A stretch of 64,000 bases of DNA, taken from the NCBI GenBank assembly GCA_902800365.1, contig CADCEF010000020.1, forward strand, positions 1 through 64,000. Direction: 5' to 3'. Below the pieces are notes generated by a model. It saw nothing but the letters and a program-made list of their open reading frames with translations, made no database searches and was not told where the DNA came from. Made by a program: the position numbers and the translations under genes. The DNA comes from an uncultured Prevotella sp. (GTDB lineage Bacteria > Bacteroidota > Bacteroidia > Bacteroidales > Bacteroidaceae). Below, one piece after another: positions 6,499 to 14,044 of this stretch (position 1 is its first letter; the number at the start of each line of letters is the position of its first letter).

Positions 6499-7203
6499 AT
6501 GAAAACAAACATTCAAATATTTACAAGTGAAGTTTTCGGCGAGATTCGTACTTGCCAAGTTAATAATCAGATTATGTTCGTGGGCAAAGATGTGGCCGCG
6601 GCACTGGGATATGCCAAACCGCAAAATGCATTGGCAATCCACGTAGATAGTGATGACAAAACCACTGCCCCGATTCAGGGCAGTGGTTCGAACTACAAGA
6701 CAAAGGTGATTATCATCAACGAGTCGGGTCTCTACTCACTGATTCTCTCTTCGAAGCTTCCCCAAGCCAAGGCGTTCAAACGTTGGGTTACCAGCGAGGT
6801 TCTGCCGCAGATTCGCAAGACGGGCGGCTACATTCCTACCAAGGATAGCGAAGGCCGTCAACTCTCGGTCGACGAAATTCTTGAGCGTGCCGATGCCATC
6901 GTTGGCAACTCAATCCATATTCTGAACGAGCCTGCCGAGGACACTCTCACCGCTACTCAGGTGGCTAAGACTTTCAACATGACCACACTCGACTTCAACG
7001 CCGTTCTGCGCGACATGGGCATACAATATCGTCGCCACGGGCGTTGGAACCTCTCTGACGATCTGCAAGGCCGCGGCTACACCGCCGATCGCATCCACGT
7101 ATCTTACTCGCTGAAGGGCGAAAAGAAAATCAAGACCTATATGACGTGGACCATGGCCGGCCTGCACTACCTGAACGCAAAATTGGGTTACCCAAACTTT
7201 TAA
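6499..7203 (+). CDS. Phage antirepressor-like protein (BRO-N and KilAC domains)
   Basis: A 234-aa protein. The N-terminal BRO domain (about 1-112) shows EIRTCQVNNQIMFVGKDVAA, ALGYAKPQNAL, INESGLYSLILSSKLPQAKA and FKRWVTSEVLPQIRKTGGY, which are all family hallmarks. The C-terminal about 110 residues match the antirepressor KilAC domain (LTATQVAKTFNMT, FNAVLRDMGIQYRR, WTMAGLHYLNAKLG). Such proteins bind DNA and switch phage or plasmid gene programmes. Its presence is the clearest phage signature of the island. Odd: codons 55-63 contain a perfect 10-bp inverted repeat (6661-6687). It is followed by a dispersed hairpin repeat (7215-7278) and the primase-like gene. No partner repressor is visible. 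Confidence 0.92.
   Translation: MKTNIQIFTSEVFGEIRTCQVNNQIMFVGKDVAAALGYAKPQNALAIHVDSDDKTTAPIQGSGSNYKTKVIIINESGLYSLILSSKLPQAKAFKRWVTSEVLPQIRKTGGYIPTKDSEGRQLSVDEILERADAIVGNSIHILNEPAEDTLTATQVAKTFNMTTLDFNAVLRDMGIQYRRHGRWNLSDDLQGRGYTADRIHVSYSLKGEKKIKTYMTWTMAGLHYLNAKLGYPNF
6661..6687. repeat. Perfect inverted repeat inside the BRO coding sequence
   Basis: ACCACTGCCC (6661-6670) and GGGCAGTGGT (6678-6687) are perfect reverse complements with a 7-nt loop, within the antirepressor gene. Confidence 0.8.
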
Positions 7204-7214
7204 TCTTTAATTTA

Positions 7215-7278
7215 GCAACGGACAACAGGACTTAAGGACTTAATAATAAAAAGTCGTGTTAGTCCTGTAGTCCGTTGC
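7215..7278. repeat. GCAACGGAC hairpin repeat, copy 1
   Basis: Arms 7215-7232 (GCAACGGACAACAGGACT) and 7261-7278 (AGTCCTGTAGTCCGTTGC) pair with one mismatch. Similar copies lie at 7819-7900 (inside a gene) and 48360-48435. It fills the gap between the antirepressor and the primase-like gene. Confidence 0.85.
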
Positions 7279-7296
7279 AAGAAAATATAATCAATC

Positions 7297-9531
7297 ATGA
7301 GTGTACATTACATATATTTAGCGGATGGGGTGAAGAAGATGCGCCCCATCTGCTCGAGAGAGGAATACCTGGCGCTGAGAAACAGCGGCGAACAGGCAGC
7401 GATACTGGCGGCTGTTCGCAGTGGCCACGAGGAGCGCAAGAAGGATCTGGTGCAGTTCAACTATAGCTGCTTGCCCAACAACGACGGCACACTGAAGGGC
7501 TCGAAACGCATGAGCACCACGGTGGCGATGGATATCGACCATGTGCCGCCCGAGAAGATGCAGCCGCTGCAGGAGCGGATACTATCGAAGAAGGAAGAAC
7601 TTGGTCTGAAGATGCTGGAAAAGAGTGCCCGCGGCAAGGGCTATCACCTGGTCTTCGACCGAAAGCCCGAGCTGAGTCAGGAAGACAACCTGAAGTGGGC
7701 GAGTGAGCTGCTCGGCGTCGACTACGATAAAGGCGCCAAAGACATCACCCGCGTGTTCTACACCACCACCGAGCGCGAATTGGTATGCCTGGATGATGCG
7801 ATATTCGAGATTAATTTAGCAACGGACAACAGGACTAACAGGACTGATTCCGTTGATAATCCCCAAGAAAATAAAGTCCTAATGTCCTGTAGTCCGTTGC
7901 AAAAAGACTACAACGGCATGGAGTTCAGCGATATCATCGCTAAGTACTGGGAGATGTTCAACGGCGGGAAGGTGCCAAACACAGGCGACAGGAATGTGCT
8001 TACCTTCGAGTTGGCCGTTACCTTGCGCGGCATCTGCGGATTCTCGCTGGAGCGACTGATGCAGGTGATACCCAACTACTGGGCCGCGCCCGACGGCACA
8101 TGCACCGCCGAGGACTACGCCGAGTGGCAGCACACGCTTGAGAACGCACTGAAGGAGCCACGCAAGGGCATGCCCTACCGACTGAAACAGGTGCTGCAGG
8201 CCATGAAATCAACGGCTGCGGTGAAAGCCTGCGGCGGCACGATGCAGACTCCCCCGCCCATGCCAAAGCGCCTGCCACCACTAATAAAACTTCTTACAAA
8301 GAATGTGCCGTGGTACTACAAGCCCGCCGTGGCCAGCGCGGTGTTTCCAGCACTCGGTGCCCACCTGCACGGCGTGCGATTCCGCTACTGGGATAACGTA
8401 GATCACGAGGCCACCTTTATGAATCTGCTCATCGGCAGGCAGAGCATCGGTAAAGGCTCAATACGCAAGCCCATAGAGTATATCATGGAGGATATACGCC
8501 AGCGCGACCTACCCAACCGCCAGCGCGAGGCCGAGTGGAAACAGAAGAACCCCGGCGCCAAGCAGAAAAAAGACCCGCGCCCTGCAGATATCTGCATTCA
8601 GATGCTGATAGACAACCTTACCGACGCCGTGTTCAACCAGCGAATAGTTGACGCCCATAACAATGGCGAACGCTACATCTACACGCAGGTTGACGAGGTG
8701 GAAGCACTGAAGAAGGTAACATCTAAGGGCACTGCCGACGAGGTGGGGCTGCTGATACGAAAAGCCTTCGACAACTCGCTGGCCGGACAGGAGCGAGTGG
8801 GGGCCGACTCGGTATCGGGTATCGCTCCGCTGCGATGGAATTTCAACGCATCTACCACGCCGCCAAATGCTCGTAAATTCTTTTACAAGATGGTGAACGA
8901 CGGAACAGTGAGCCGACTCGACATTGCCACCATCATCCGCAGCGACGACGACGACGACACCGCACCCGTGCTCGGCATATACGACCAGCAGTTTGCCGCC
9001 GAGCTGATGCCATACATCTGCCGTCTGGAAGCCGCCAGCGGACTGATAGAATGCCCGCAGGCACGCAAGCTGGCACTGGAGATAAAGCAGGAGAACCGCG
9101 ATGCAGCCCGCCTCTATGAGAGCGAGGCCTACCGCGTGCTCAGCTATCGCGCCAACGTAATAGCCTGGCTTAAAGGCATGGTGCTATACGTGGCCCACGG
9201 CTACAAGTGGAGCAAGGAGATAGCCGACTTTGTGCGCTGGAGCGAGCAGTATAATCTGTGGTGCAAGATGCTGTATTTCGGTGCTCAGCTTGAGAAGGAG
9301 TTGCGCGATGAGATCGACATCCAGCGCCAGTCGGGTCCGCAGAATCTGCTTGAGCTGTTGCCCGACGAGTTCACCCGCGAGGACTACTACCAGATGCGTA
9401 AGCTTAACGGCAAGCAGGGCACTGGCGACTCTACCCTGCGCAGTTGGATAACCCGCGGCCACGTGGCCCTTGACGACATCACCGGCCGCTATTGTAAAAC
9501 CGAAGAGTACAAACGCAAGTTTGGACATTAA
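7297..9531 (+). CDS. VirE_N/BT4734-type primase-like protein with degenerate P-loop (DUF3987-like)
   Basis: A 744-aa protein. Residues about 1-170 are the VirE N-terminal/BT4734-like domain, proposed to belong to the archaeo-eukaryotic primase fold; VAMDID (D79, D81) looks like its metal-binding D-x-D. Residues about 205-310 are a helical linker domain. Residues about 330-740 resemble DUF3987 helicase-like proteins, with a P-loop-like GRQSIGKGS at 380-388 in place of a classical GxxxxGKT, and acidic RSDDDDDTAP around 547-556. Residues about 175-201 are encoded by a copy of the GCAACGGAC hairpin repeat, kept in frame, which forms an interdomain linker. It sits with HU, smalltalk, antirepressor and P5-type genes, as this family often does. 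DNA priming or unwinding is inferred only. Confidence 0.8.
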   Translation: MSVHYIYLADGVKKMRPICSREEYLALRNSGEQAAILAAVRSGHEERKKDLVQFNYSCLPNNDGTLKGSKRMSTTVAMDIDHVPPEKMQPLQERILSKKEELGLKMLEKSARGKGYHLVFDRKPELSQEDNLKWASELLGVDYDKGAKDITRVFYTTTERELVCLDDAIFEINLATDNRTNRTDSVDNPQENKVLMSCSPLQKDYNGMEFSDIIAKYWEMFNGGKVPNTGDRNVLTFELAVTLRGICGFSLERLMQVIPNYWAAPDGTCTAEDYAEWQHTLENALKEPRKGMPYRLKQVLQAMKSTAAVKACGGTMQTPPPMPKRLPPLIKLLTKNVPWYYKPAVASAVFPALGAHLHGVRFRYWDNVDHEATFMNLLIGRQSIGKGSIRKPIEYIMEDIRQRDLPNRQREAEWKQKNPGAKQKKDPRPADICIQMLIDNLTDAVFNQRIVDAHNNGERYIYTQVDEVEALKKVTSKGTADEVGLLIRKAFDNSLAGQERVGADSVSGIAPLRWNFNASTTPPNARKFFYKMVNDGTVSRLDIATIIRSDDDDDTAPVLGIYDQQFAAELMPYICRLEAASGLIECPQARKLALEIKQENRDAARLYESEAYRVLSYRANVIAWLKGMVLYVAHGYKWSKEIADFVRWSEQYNLWCKMLYFGAQLEKELRDEIDIQRQSGPQNLLELLPDEFTREDYYQMRKLNGKQGTGDSTLRSWITRGHVALDDITGRYCKTEEYKRKFGH
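7819..7900. repeat. GCAACGGAC hairpin repeat, copy 2, inside a coding sequence
   Basis: The left arm 7819-7836 is identical to that of the upstream copy, and the flanking TTAATTTA is shared as well. The right arm is 7884-7900. It contributes in-frame codons to the primase-like protein. Confidence 0.85.
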
Positions 9532-9564
9532 ACATTAAACATTAAACATTAAAGATTAAACATT
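9532..9564 (+). repeat. AT-rich ACATTAA spacer repeat before a start codon
   Basis: Tandem TTAAACATTAAACATTAA units fill the gap to the next ATG. Related spacers lie just before starts at 9957, 35289 and 51183, and in inverted sense ahead of 749 and 130. Confidence 0.6.
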
Positions 9565-9951
9565 ATGGTTGAAATAGAGAATAATCAGGAATGCTTTGTG
9601 CAGCTCTGGCTTAAGCTGGAGCGCACAAGACGCATGCTGGGCATGCAGTACAAGCGATTCTGCATACGCAACGTGCTGAAGGCATGGTTCGGCGTTCAGG
9701 CCACCGACGACTTTATCTGGGAGGTGTGCCACAACGTAGTGGTTAACGATGAGCAGGTGTGCGGCAACGACATTCTGCCGCCGCCATCGCTCTACCCCCG
9801 AAAGCATCGCGAGCTGTTGCGCTGCATTGTTGCAGTTAAAAATGGCCTTTCTCCGCGCCGAGTAGACCTTAAAGCCCTCGACGCCGCCTACAGCATCGCC
9901 TTCCCCCACAGCACCCCAATCAACGTAAACAAGAAAAAGATTAAAAATTAA
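9565..9951 (+). CDS. Unknown island protein (128 aa)
   Basis: I do not recognise this protein. It is basic and soluble, with helical N-terminal sequence (CFVQLWLKLERTRRMLGMQYKRF), a middle part with FGVQATDDFIWEVCHNVVVND, and a basic tail ending NVNKKKIKN. It has no signal peptide or membrane span. It lies 33 bp after the primase-like gene and 5 bp before the lysozyme-like gene, so the three are probably one transcript. Its codons at 9815-9836 reproduce, with one mismatch in 22 bases, the left arm of the intergenic structure at 904-925. The shared site may be a protein target. Confidence 0.65.
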   Translation: MVEIENNQECFVQLWLKLERTRRMLGMQYKRFCIRNVLKAWFGVQATDDFIWEVCHNVVVNDEQVCGNDILPPPSLYPRKHRELLRCIVAVKNGLSPRRVDLKALDAAYSIAFPHSTPINVNKKKIKN

Positions 9952-9956
9952 ACATT

Positions 9957-10379
9957 ATGACACCAAGAGGAATAAGAAACAACAACCCACTAAACATCCG
10001 CCGAAGCAAGGATAAGTGGAAGGGCATGACAGCCCAACAAGCCGACGCAGCTTTCTGCCAGTTCGAATCGATGGAATACGGTTGGCGCGCAGCCTTCTGG
10101 CTGCTAACACGCACCTACTACCACACCTACCGCCTGTTCACCATCCGCGCCATCGTTAGCAAGTGGGCACCGCCACACGAGAACAACACCAAGGCCTACA
10201 TCGCAAATGTAAGTAAACTTACAGGCATCGGTTCCGACGAACCCATCGGCATACCCAGCGACAAGCCCGCCCGATGGCTGGCTGTGGGCGCTGCCATGGC
10301 CATACAGGAGAACGGCACTAACGCCGTAGACTACTTTGCAATGCTCCGCGGTTGGACTCTCTGCCGCGGAGATTGCTAA
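9957..10379 (+). CDS. P5-like lysozyme-fold 'structural protein'
   Basis: A 140-aa protein. RGIRNNNPLNIRRSKDKWKGM at the start, FESMEYGWRAAFWLLTRTYY and IVSKWAPPHENNTKAYIANVSKLTGI are hallmarks of the proteins annotated as structural protein P5 in Bacteroidetes. They resemble the lysozyme-like or virion-associated domain of phage origin. An expected role is cutting or binding peptidoglycan. No signal peptide is visible, so export would need a holin-like or lysis route. It is the last gene of the island transcript, and a separate promoter for the next cluster begins 38 bp later. In related loci an amidase often sits with HU and smalltalk; this may play that part here. Confidence 0.8.
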   Translation: MTPRGIRNNNPLNIRRSKDKWKGMTAQQADAAFCQFESMEYGWRAAFWLLTRTYYHTYRLFTIRAIVSKWAPPHENNTKAYIANVSKLTGIGSDEPIGIPSDKPARWLAVGAAMAIQENGTNAVDYFAMLRGWTLCRGDC

Positions 10380-10417
10380 CCCTAAGCCGGCGATATTGCT
10401 AATTTTTTATTAAAAAA

Positions 10418-10448
10418 TTTGTTAGCTCGGGAAAAATGTTTATATTTG
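10418..10448 (+). promoter_or_regulatory. Promoter of the surface lipoprotein cluster
   Basis: TTTG (10418-10421), 19 bp, TATATTTG (10441-10448). It is a near-ideal Bacteroidetes promoter 55 bp before the ATG. Confidence 0.75.
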
Positions 10449-10503
10449 CACCCAATAACTAGCCTAAAAGGCGTTTGAAACAATCTAAAACAGTGTTAAC
10501 TTG

Positions 10504-11622
10504 ATGACGAAAAAGTATATCCTATTGACATTGGCAGCACTATTGCTGCTGGCGAGCTGTACTAAAGAGGGCAGCACCATTTACAAGCCTAACCCCGACG
10601 AGGAACAGGCGCCAACCACGCCGCTGGTAATCGTGATTTACGGGCCTAACGGACTTGGCGACCGATCGTATAACGACCTGGTGTATAAAGGCATTGAGGA
10701 GGCCGCCAAGACGTACGGCGTGCGCACCCTGCAGTTGGCTCCCGAGAGCGAAGAACAGGGCTTCATCTATCTGGAAACATTTTTCAGGCAGATGGAGAAC
10801 CTGAACGACACCGTGCGCCGACTGTTTATCACACCGTCGCCCGTCTACGATGACTTTATCCGTAAGAACAACCACCGACTGGAGAAGAACCCCAACGCCG
10901 ACCTGCTCTACATGGAGACCACCAAGCCCTTAGAAGGCAAGGGCTCAACGCTCTACTTAGACTACTACGGTGCCATGTATATGGGCGGCTGTATGGTGCA
11001 CTACTCGTCGAAAGAGCTGGTGTCGCTGGTACTGGCCAATCCCTACACGCAGAGCGTGGTAGAGGCTGCCGAGGGATTCAAGGCAGGCTTTAACGACACC
11101 CCGCAGTACGGAAAGTACAACGTAGCGCTGCACGAGTTCTTTCTCAGCAACGAGCCTGGAGGCGGTTTCACACTGAGTGATACCACCGCCATGCGTATCT
11201 ACGAGGACGAACGAGGCTGGATGAATAACAGAAATAACAACGATGTGACCTTCGTGCCCATTTGCGGAGGTGCCATGCATCCCCTGATTCGTGCCGTGCG
11301 CGCTCTGAGTGTGTTCGATACTTATGTCGGCATCGATGGAGATATGTCGGATGATAAAGGCTTCTGCGTATTCTCTATCCTGAAACACATCGACAAGGTG
11401 ATGACGGATTACGTAGGTATGTGGCTCAACGGCACGATGCCCAAACACAAGACGTATGGACTGGCCGATGGCGCCACCGATGTAGTGGTGTCGGACCACA
11501 GGTTCTCGAACGTTTATTATGAGACTGAAACCGGCCGAGCCTATTGGGATAAAGTTTTGAATATTGACAGTCTGCGCCAAGTGGCCATCAGAAAGGAGGG
11601 AGAGCGTTATGAGAAGAAGTAA
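10504..11622 (+). CDS. BMP/PnrA-like periplasmic-binding lipoprotein
   Basis: A 372-aa protein. ATG at 10504 is preferred over the in-frame TTG just before it. The lipoprotein signal LLLLASC puts the lipid-bearing Cys at about residue 18. The mature part is a type 1 periplasmic-binding fold: IVIYGPNGLGDRSYNDLVYKG is the typical BMP-family opening (G-D-x-S-[YF]-N), followed by LADG/GID segments near the end (YVGIDGDMSDD). BMP proteins usually bind nucleosides for ABC uptake, but no permease or ATPase genes are here, so a sensing or surface role is more likely. It overlaps the next gene by 14 bp, which implies translational coupling and joint function with another binding-fold protein. Confidence 0.75.
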   Translation: MTKKYILLTLAALLLLASCTKEGSTIYKPNPDEEQAPTTPLVIVIYGPNGLGDRSYNDLVYKGIEEAAKTYGVRTLQLAPESEEQGFIYLETFFRQMENLNDTVRRLFITPSPVYDDFIRKNNHRLEKNPNADLLYMETTKPLEGKGSTLYLDYYGAMYMGGCMVHYSSKELVSLVLANPYTQSVVEAAEGFKAGFNDTPQYGKYNVALHEFFLSNEPGGGFTLSDTTAMRIYEDERGWMNNRNNNDVTFVPICGGAMHPLIRAVRALSVFDTYVGIDGDMSDDKGFCVFSILKHIDKVMTDYVGMWLNGTMPKHKTYGLADGATDVVVSDHRFSNVYYETETGRAYWDKVLNIDSLRQVAIRKEGERYEKK

Positions 11623-13939
11623 GAAACTGTTGGGAATAGTACTATTCACTATTCACTATTCACTGTTCACTATTACCTGTTCACTATTCACTAGTTGTAA
11701 GACCGAGGACGATACCATCGTTTATAAGGACTCGCGCCGATGGGTGGAGAAAACCGTGGCCGTGGTGGCACCGCTTAACGACCCCATCATGAAGGCCCGC
11801 CTGGAGCGCACCGCCGAGTGGATGCTGAAGGGCCTGCACAACGCACAGCTGCACGACACACTCTGCGTGGAGCTGAAGCTGGAGTGGTATGACGAGTACG
11901 GACACGACATGCTGACACTGAGTGAGCAGCTGGCCAACCGCGACGACGTGCTGGCCGTGATTGGTCCCTTCGACAGCGACAATGTAGGTAAGTTTGCCCC
12001 TGCTTGTCAGAAAACCCTCAAGCCGCTGATACTGCCCACCGCCACCAGCGAGACCGTTATCCGCCGTTTTGCCATCACCAGCACCGGCAACGGGCAGAAA
12101 CCCTTCCTGTGGTCGCTCACCGAGACCGATATCTCGCTCTCAGAGGTGATGATGAGTCTCTATGCCAACTACCTTGGCGTTCGTGGCGGTACAATAATAT
12201 GGGGTGAGGAGTTCTCAGGACTCTTTGCGCCCGCCGATACCTACGGACAGACCTTTGTGGAGTGGGCGCCGTTCCAGGCTGCCGAGGTTGGCATCAGCTT
12301 CATAGCCTGCGAGCAGTACAAAGATACCCCCGACCTCTGCGAACGGGTGCGCAGCTACCTCAACAGTCTGCCCCCGCTGGCATTCGAGGTCGGTCACTTT
12401 GTAGTGGCTCAGAACATCGACCAGATCTATCAGGTGGCCCGCATCCGCAGCGAGTGGTGGAATGTTGATCCCGACGACCCTACAGAGGATGAAGGCGCCG
12501 GTGCTCAGCTGCGTGTTAGCTGGGCTCCCGTATATTATGCCTGCAGCGACATTACCGAAGAGGGTATTAAGGCACTGGGCTCACGAGGCGTGGCACTTAC
12601 CGAGGGCTATCAGGGATTCTCGCCCTATGCCGACCCGATGACCGGATTCGAGATGAGCTACGAGACACGCTACGGCACCAAGCCTACCTTTTCCGAGTGT
12701 AAGTTCTACGACGCCCTGCTGCTGGCTGCCTTCGCATCGAGCTACATGGAGCACCACCCAGAGGTGGGCAGCCTGAACGATGCTATCATCAAGATATGCA
12801 CTACCGACAACTTTATCAATGGCTACGCATGGAGCGAGACCGGCATGGAGCTGTATCTCGCCGCCCTGGAGCAGGGACAGCTGCTGGGATTCAAAGGTGC
12901 ATCGGGCCCCGTGCAGTTCGACTCTGAGTGCTACACCGCTGCGCTCAACACCACCTATGTTAACTGGCTTATTTCCAAGGGCCGACTCTACCATCAGAGC
13001 TACTACAGCAACCAAGGCGGCGCCCAGACATCGCAGACGCTGGCATCGTGGAACTACGTGATGAACAATGCCGAGGAGCAATTCGACAATAAATACAAAG
13101 CAAGCATCGTTACCCAGAACTACCCCGAGCTGAAAGACCAGTATGCCGTGCTGGTGCAGGGCAGTAGCGGATGGGAAAACTACCGTCATGAGGCCGACGT
13201 GCTGAGTATCTACCAGATGCTGAAAGCCAACGGCTACCCCGACGACCACATCATACTGATTAGCGCCGACTACTGCGCCAACGCACCCGAAAACACAGAC
13301 AAGGGCGCCGTGCGCACCGACCCTGGCGGCAAGAACCTGCGCGAGGGCGCCGTCATCGACTACCTGAATGCCGACCTCACACCGCAGGACATCTGTAACA
13401 TACTGAAAGGCGTGAAGACCGACCGCACACCAGTGGTGCTGCCCGTCGACTCGTGCCAGAACGTACTGCTGTTCTGGAGCGGTCACGGCCACTGCGACGT
13501 GATGAACGGCGTTAACGAGATGGCATGGCGCAACGCTCCAACCGGACAAGGCATGACCGCCGACATGCTGGCAGGCACTCTGCAGGATATGGCCGCCAAC
13601 AAGCAGTTCCGTCAGATGCTGCTCTGTCTGGAGCCTTGCTACTCGGCCAACATGGGCAAGGAACTTGAGAGCATACCCGGTGTGCTTGCCATCTGTTCGT
13701 CGGGCGTCTTCGAGCAGTCGTTTGCCGACTCATGGAGCAACGAGCTCGGCGTGTGGATGTGCGACCGATTCAGTCGTAACCTCATCGGCTATGCCACCGA
13801 ATCGCCCAACGGTACCTATCGCGACCTCTATCTCTACTGCGCCCAGCGCACGCTGGGCTCGCACGTAGGCATCTACAACTACACCTTCTTCGGCAACCTC
13901 TACACCAACGGTCCGAAGGACTTCTTTGTGAAAAGGTAA
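11609..13939 (+). CDS. Lipoprotein fusing a periplasmic-binding domain to a C13 (legumain-type) peptidase
   Basis: A 776-aa protein. The start MRRSKKLLG at 11609 is chosen because it opens the signal sequence; lipobox FTSC gives an acylated Cys near residue 30. Residues about 45-500 resemble type 1 (Leu/Ile/Val-type) binding proteins: VVAPLNDPIMKARLERTAEWM, VLAVIGPFDSDNVGKFAPAC, LILPTATSE. Residues about 505-776 are a C13/legumain-GPI8-type caspase-fold peptidase: YAVLVQGSSGWENYRHEADV, LLFWSGHGH with catalytic His about 626, and LCLEPCYSANMG with catalytic Cys about 677. Legumains cut after Asn, and GPI8 is a transamidase. The fusion suggests ligand-gated proteolysis or transpeptidation at the envelope. 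The signal peptide is encoded by a TTCACTA simple repeat (11641-11695). Confidence 0.85.
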   Translation: MRRSKKLLGIVLFTIHYSLFTITCSLFTSCKTEDDTIVYKDSRRWVEKTVAVVAPLNDPIMKARLERTAEWMLKGLHNAQLHDTLCVELKLEWYDEYGHDMLTLSEQLANRDDVLAVIGPFDSDNVGKFAPACQKTLKPLILPTATSETVIRRFAITSTGNGQKPFLWSLTETDISLSEVMMSLYANYLGVRGGTIIWGEEFSGLFAPADTYGQTFVEWAPFQAAEVGISFIACEQYKDTPDLCERVRSYLNSLPPLAFEVGHFVVAQNIDQIYQVARIRSEWWNVDPDDPTEDEGAGAQLRVSWAPVYYACSDITEEGIKALGSRGVALTEGYQGFSPYADPMTGFEMSYETRYGTKPTFSECKFYDALLLAAFASSYMEHHPEVGSLNDAIIKICTTDNFINGYAWSETGMELYLAALEQGQLLGFKGASGPVQFDSECYTAALNTTYVNWLISKGRLYHQSYYSNQGGAQTSQTLASWNYVMNNAEEQFDNKYKASIVTQNYPELKDQYAVLVQGSSGWENYRHEADVLSIYQMLKANGYPDDHIILISADYCANAPENTDKGAVRTDPGGKNLREGAVIDYLNADLTPQDICNILKGVKTDRTPVVLPVDSCQNVLLFWSGHGHCDVMNGVNEMAWRNAPTGQGMTADMLAGTLQDMAANKQFRQMLLCLEPCYSANMGKELESIPGVLAICSSGVFEQSFADSWSNELGVWMCDRFSRNLIGYATESPNGTYRDLYLYCAQRTLGSHVGIYNYTFFGNLYTNGPKDFFVKR
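11641..11695. repeat. TTCACTA simple repeat used as signal-peptide coding sequence
   Basis: Tandem ATTCACT/GTTCACT units, a common Bacteroidetes intergenic repeat type, encode the hydrophobic stretch IHYSLFTITCSLFTSC of the lipoprotein signal. Confidence 0.75.
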
Positions 13940-13950
13940 AGTCCCCCCCG

Positions 13951-14009
13951 TTGTCATTCCGAGTGACACCCCTCCCCCGTTGTCATTCCGAGCGTAGTCG
14001 AGGAATCTT
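13951..14009. repeat. Dispersed palindrome family, half copy before the giant genes
   Basis: Two TTGTCATTCCGAG starts; the second (from 13978) shares 32 identical bases with 29878-29909 in the same orientation. It forms most of the 105-bp gap ahead of the first giant gene. Confidence 0.85.
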
Positions 14010-14044
14010 GAATTATGAACAATCTAAAATATTAATTTTTTGAC

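Noticed and set aside
4735-10379. Complete prophage or integrative element
   Set aside because: No integrase, terminase, capsid, portal, relaxase or clear att repeats were found within the island.
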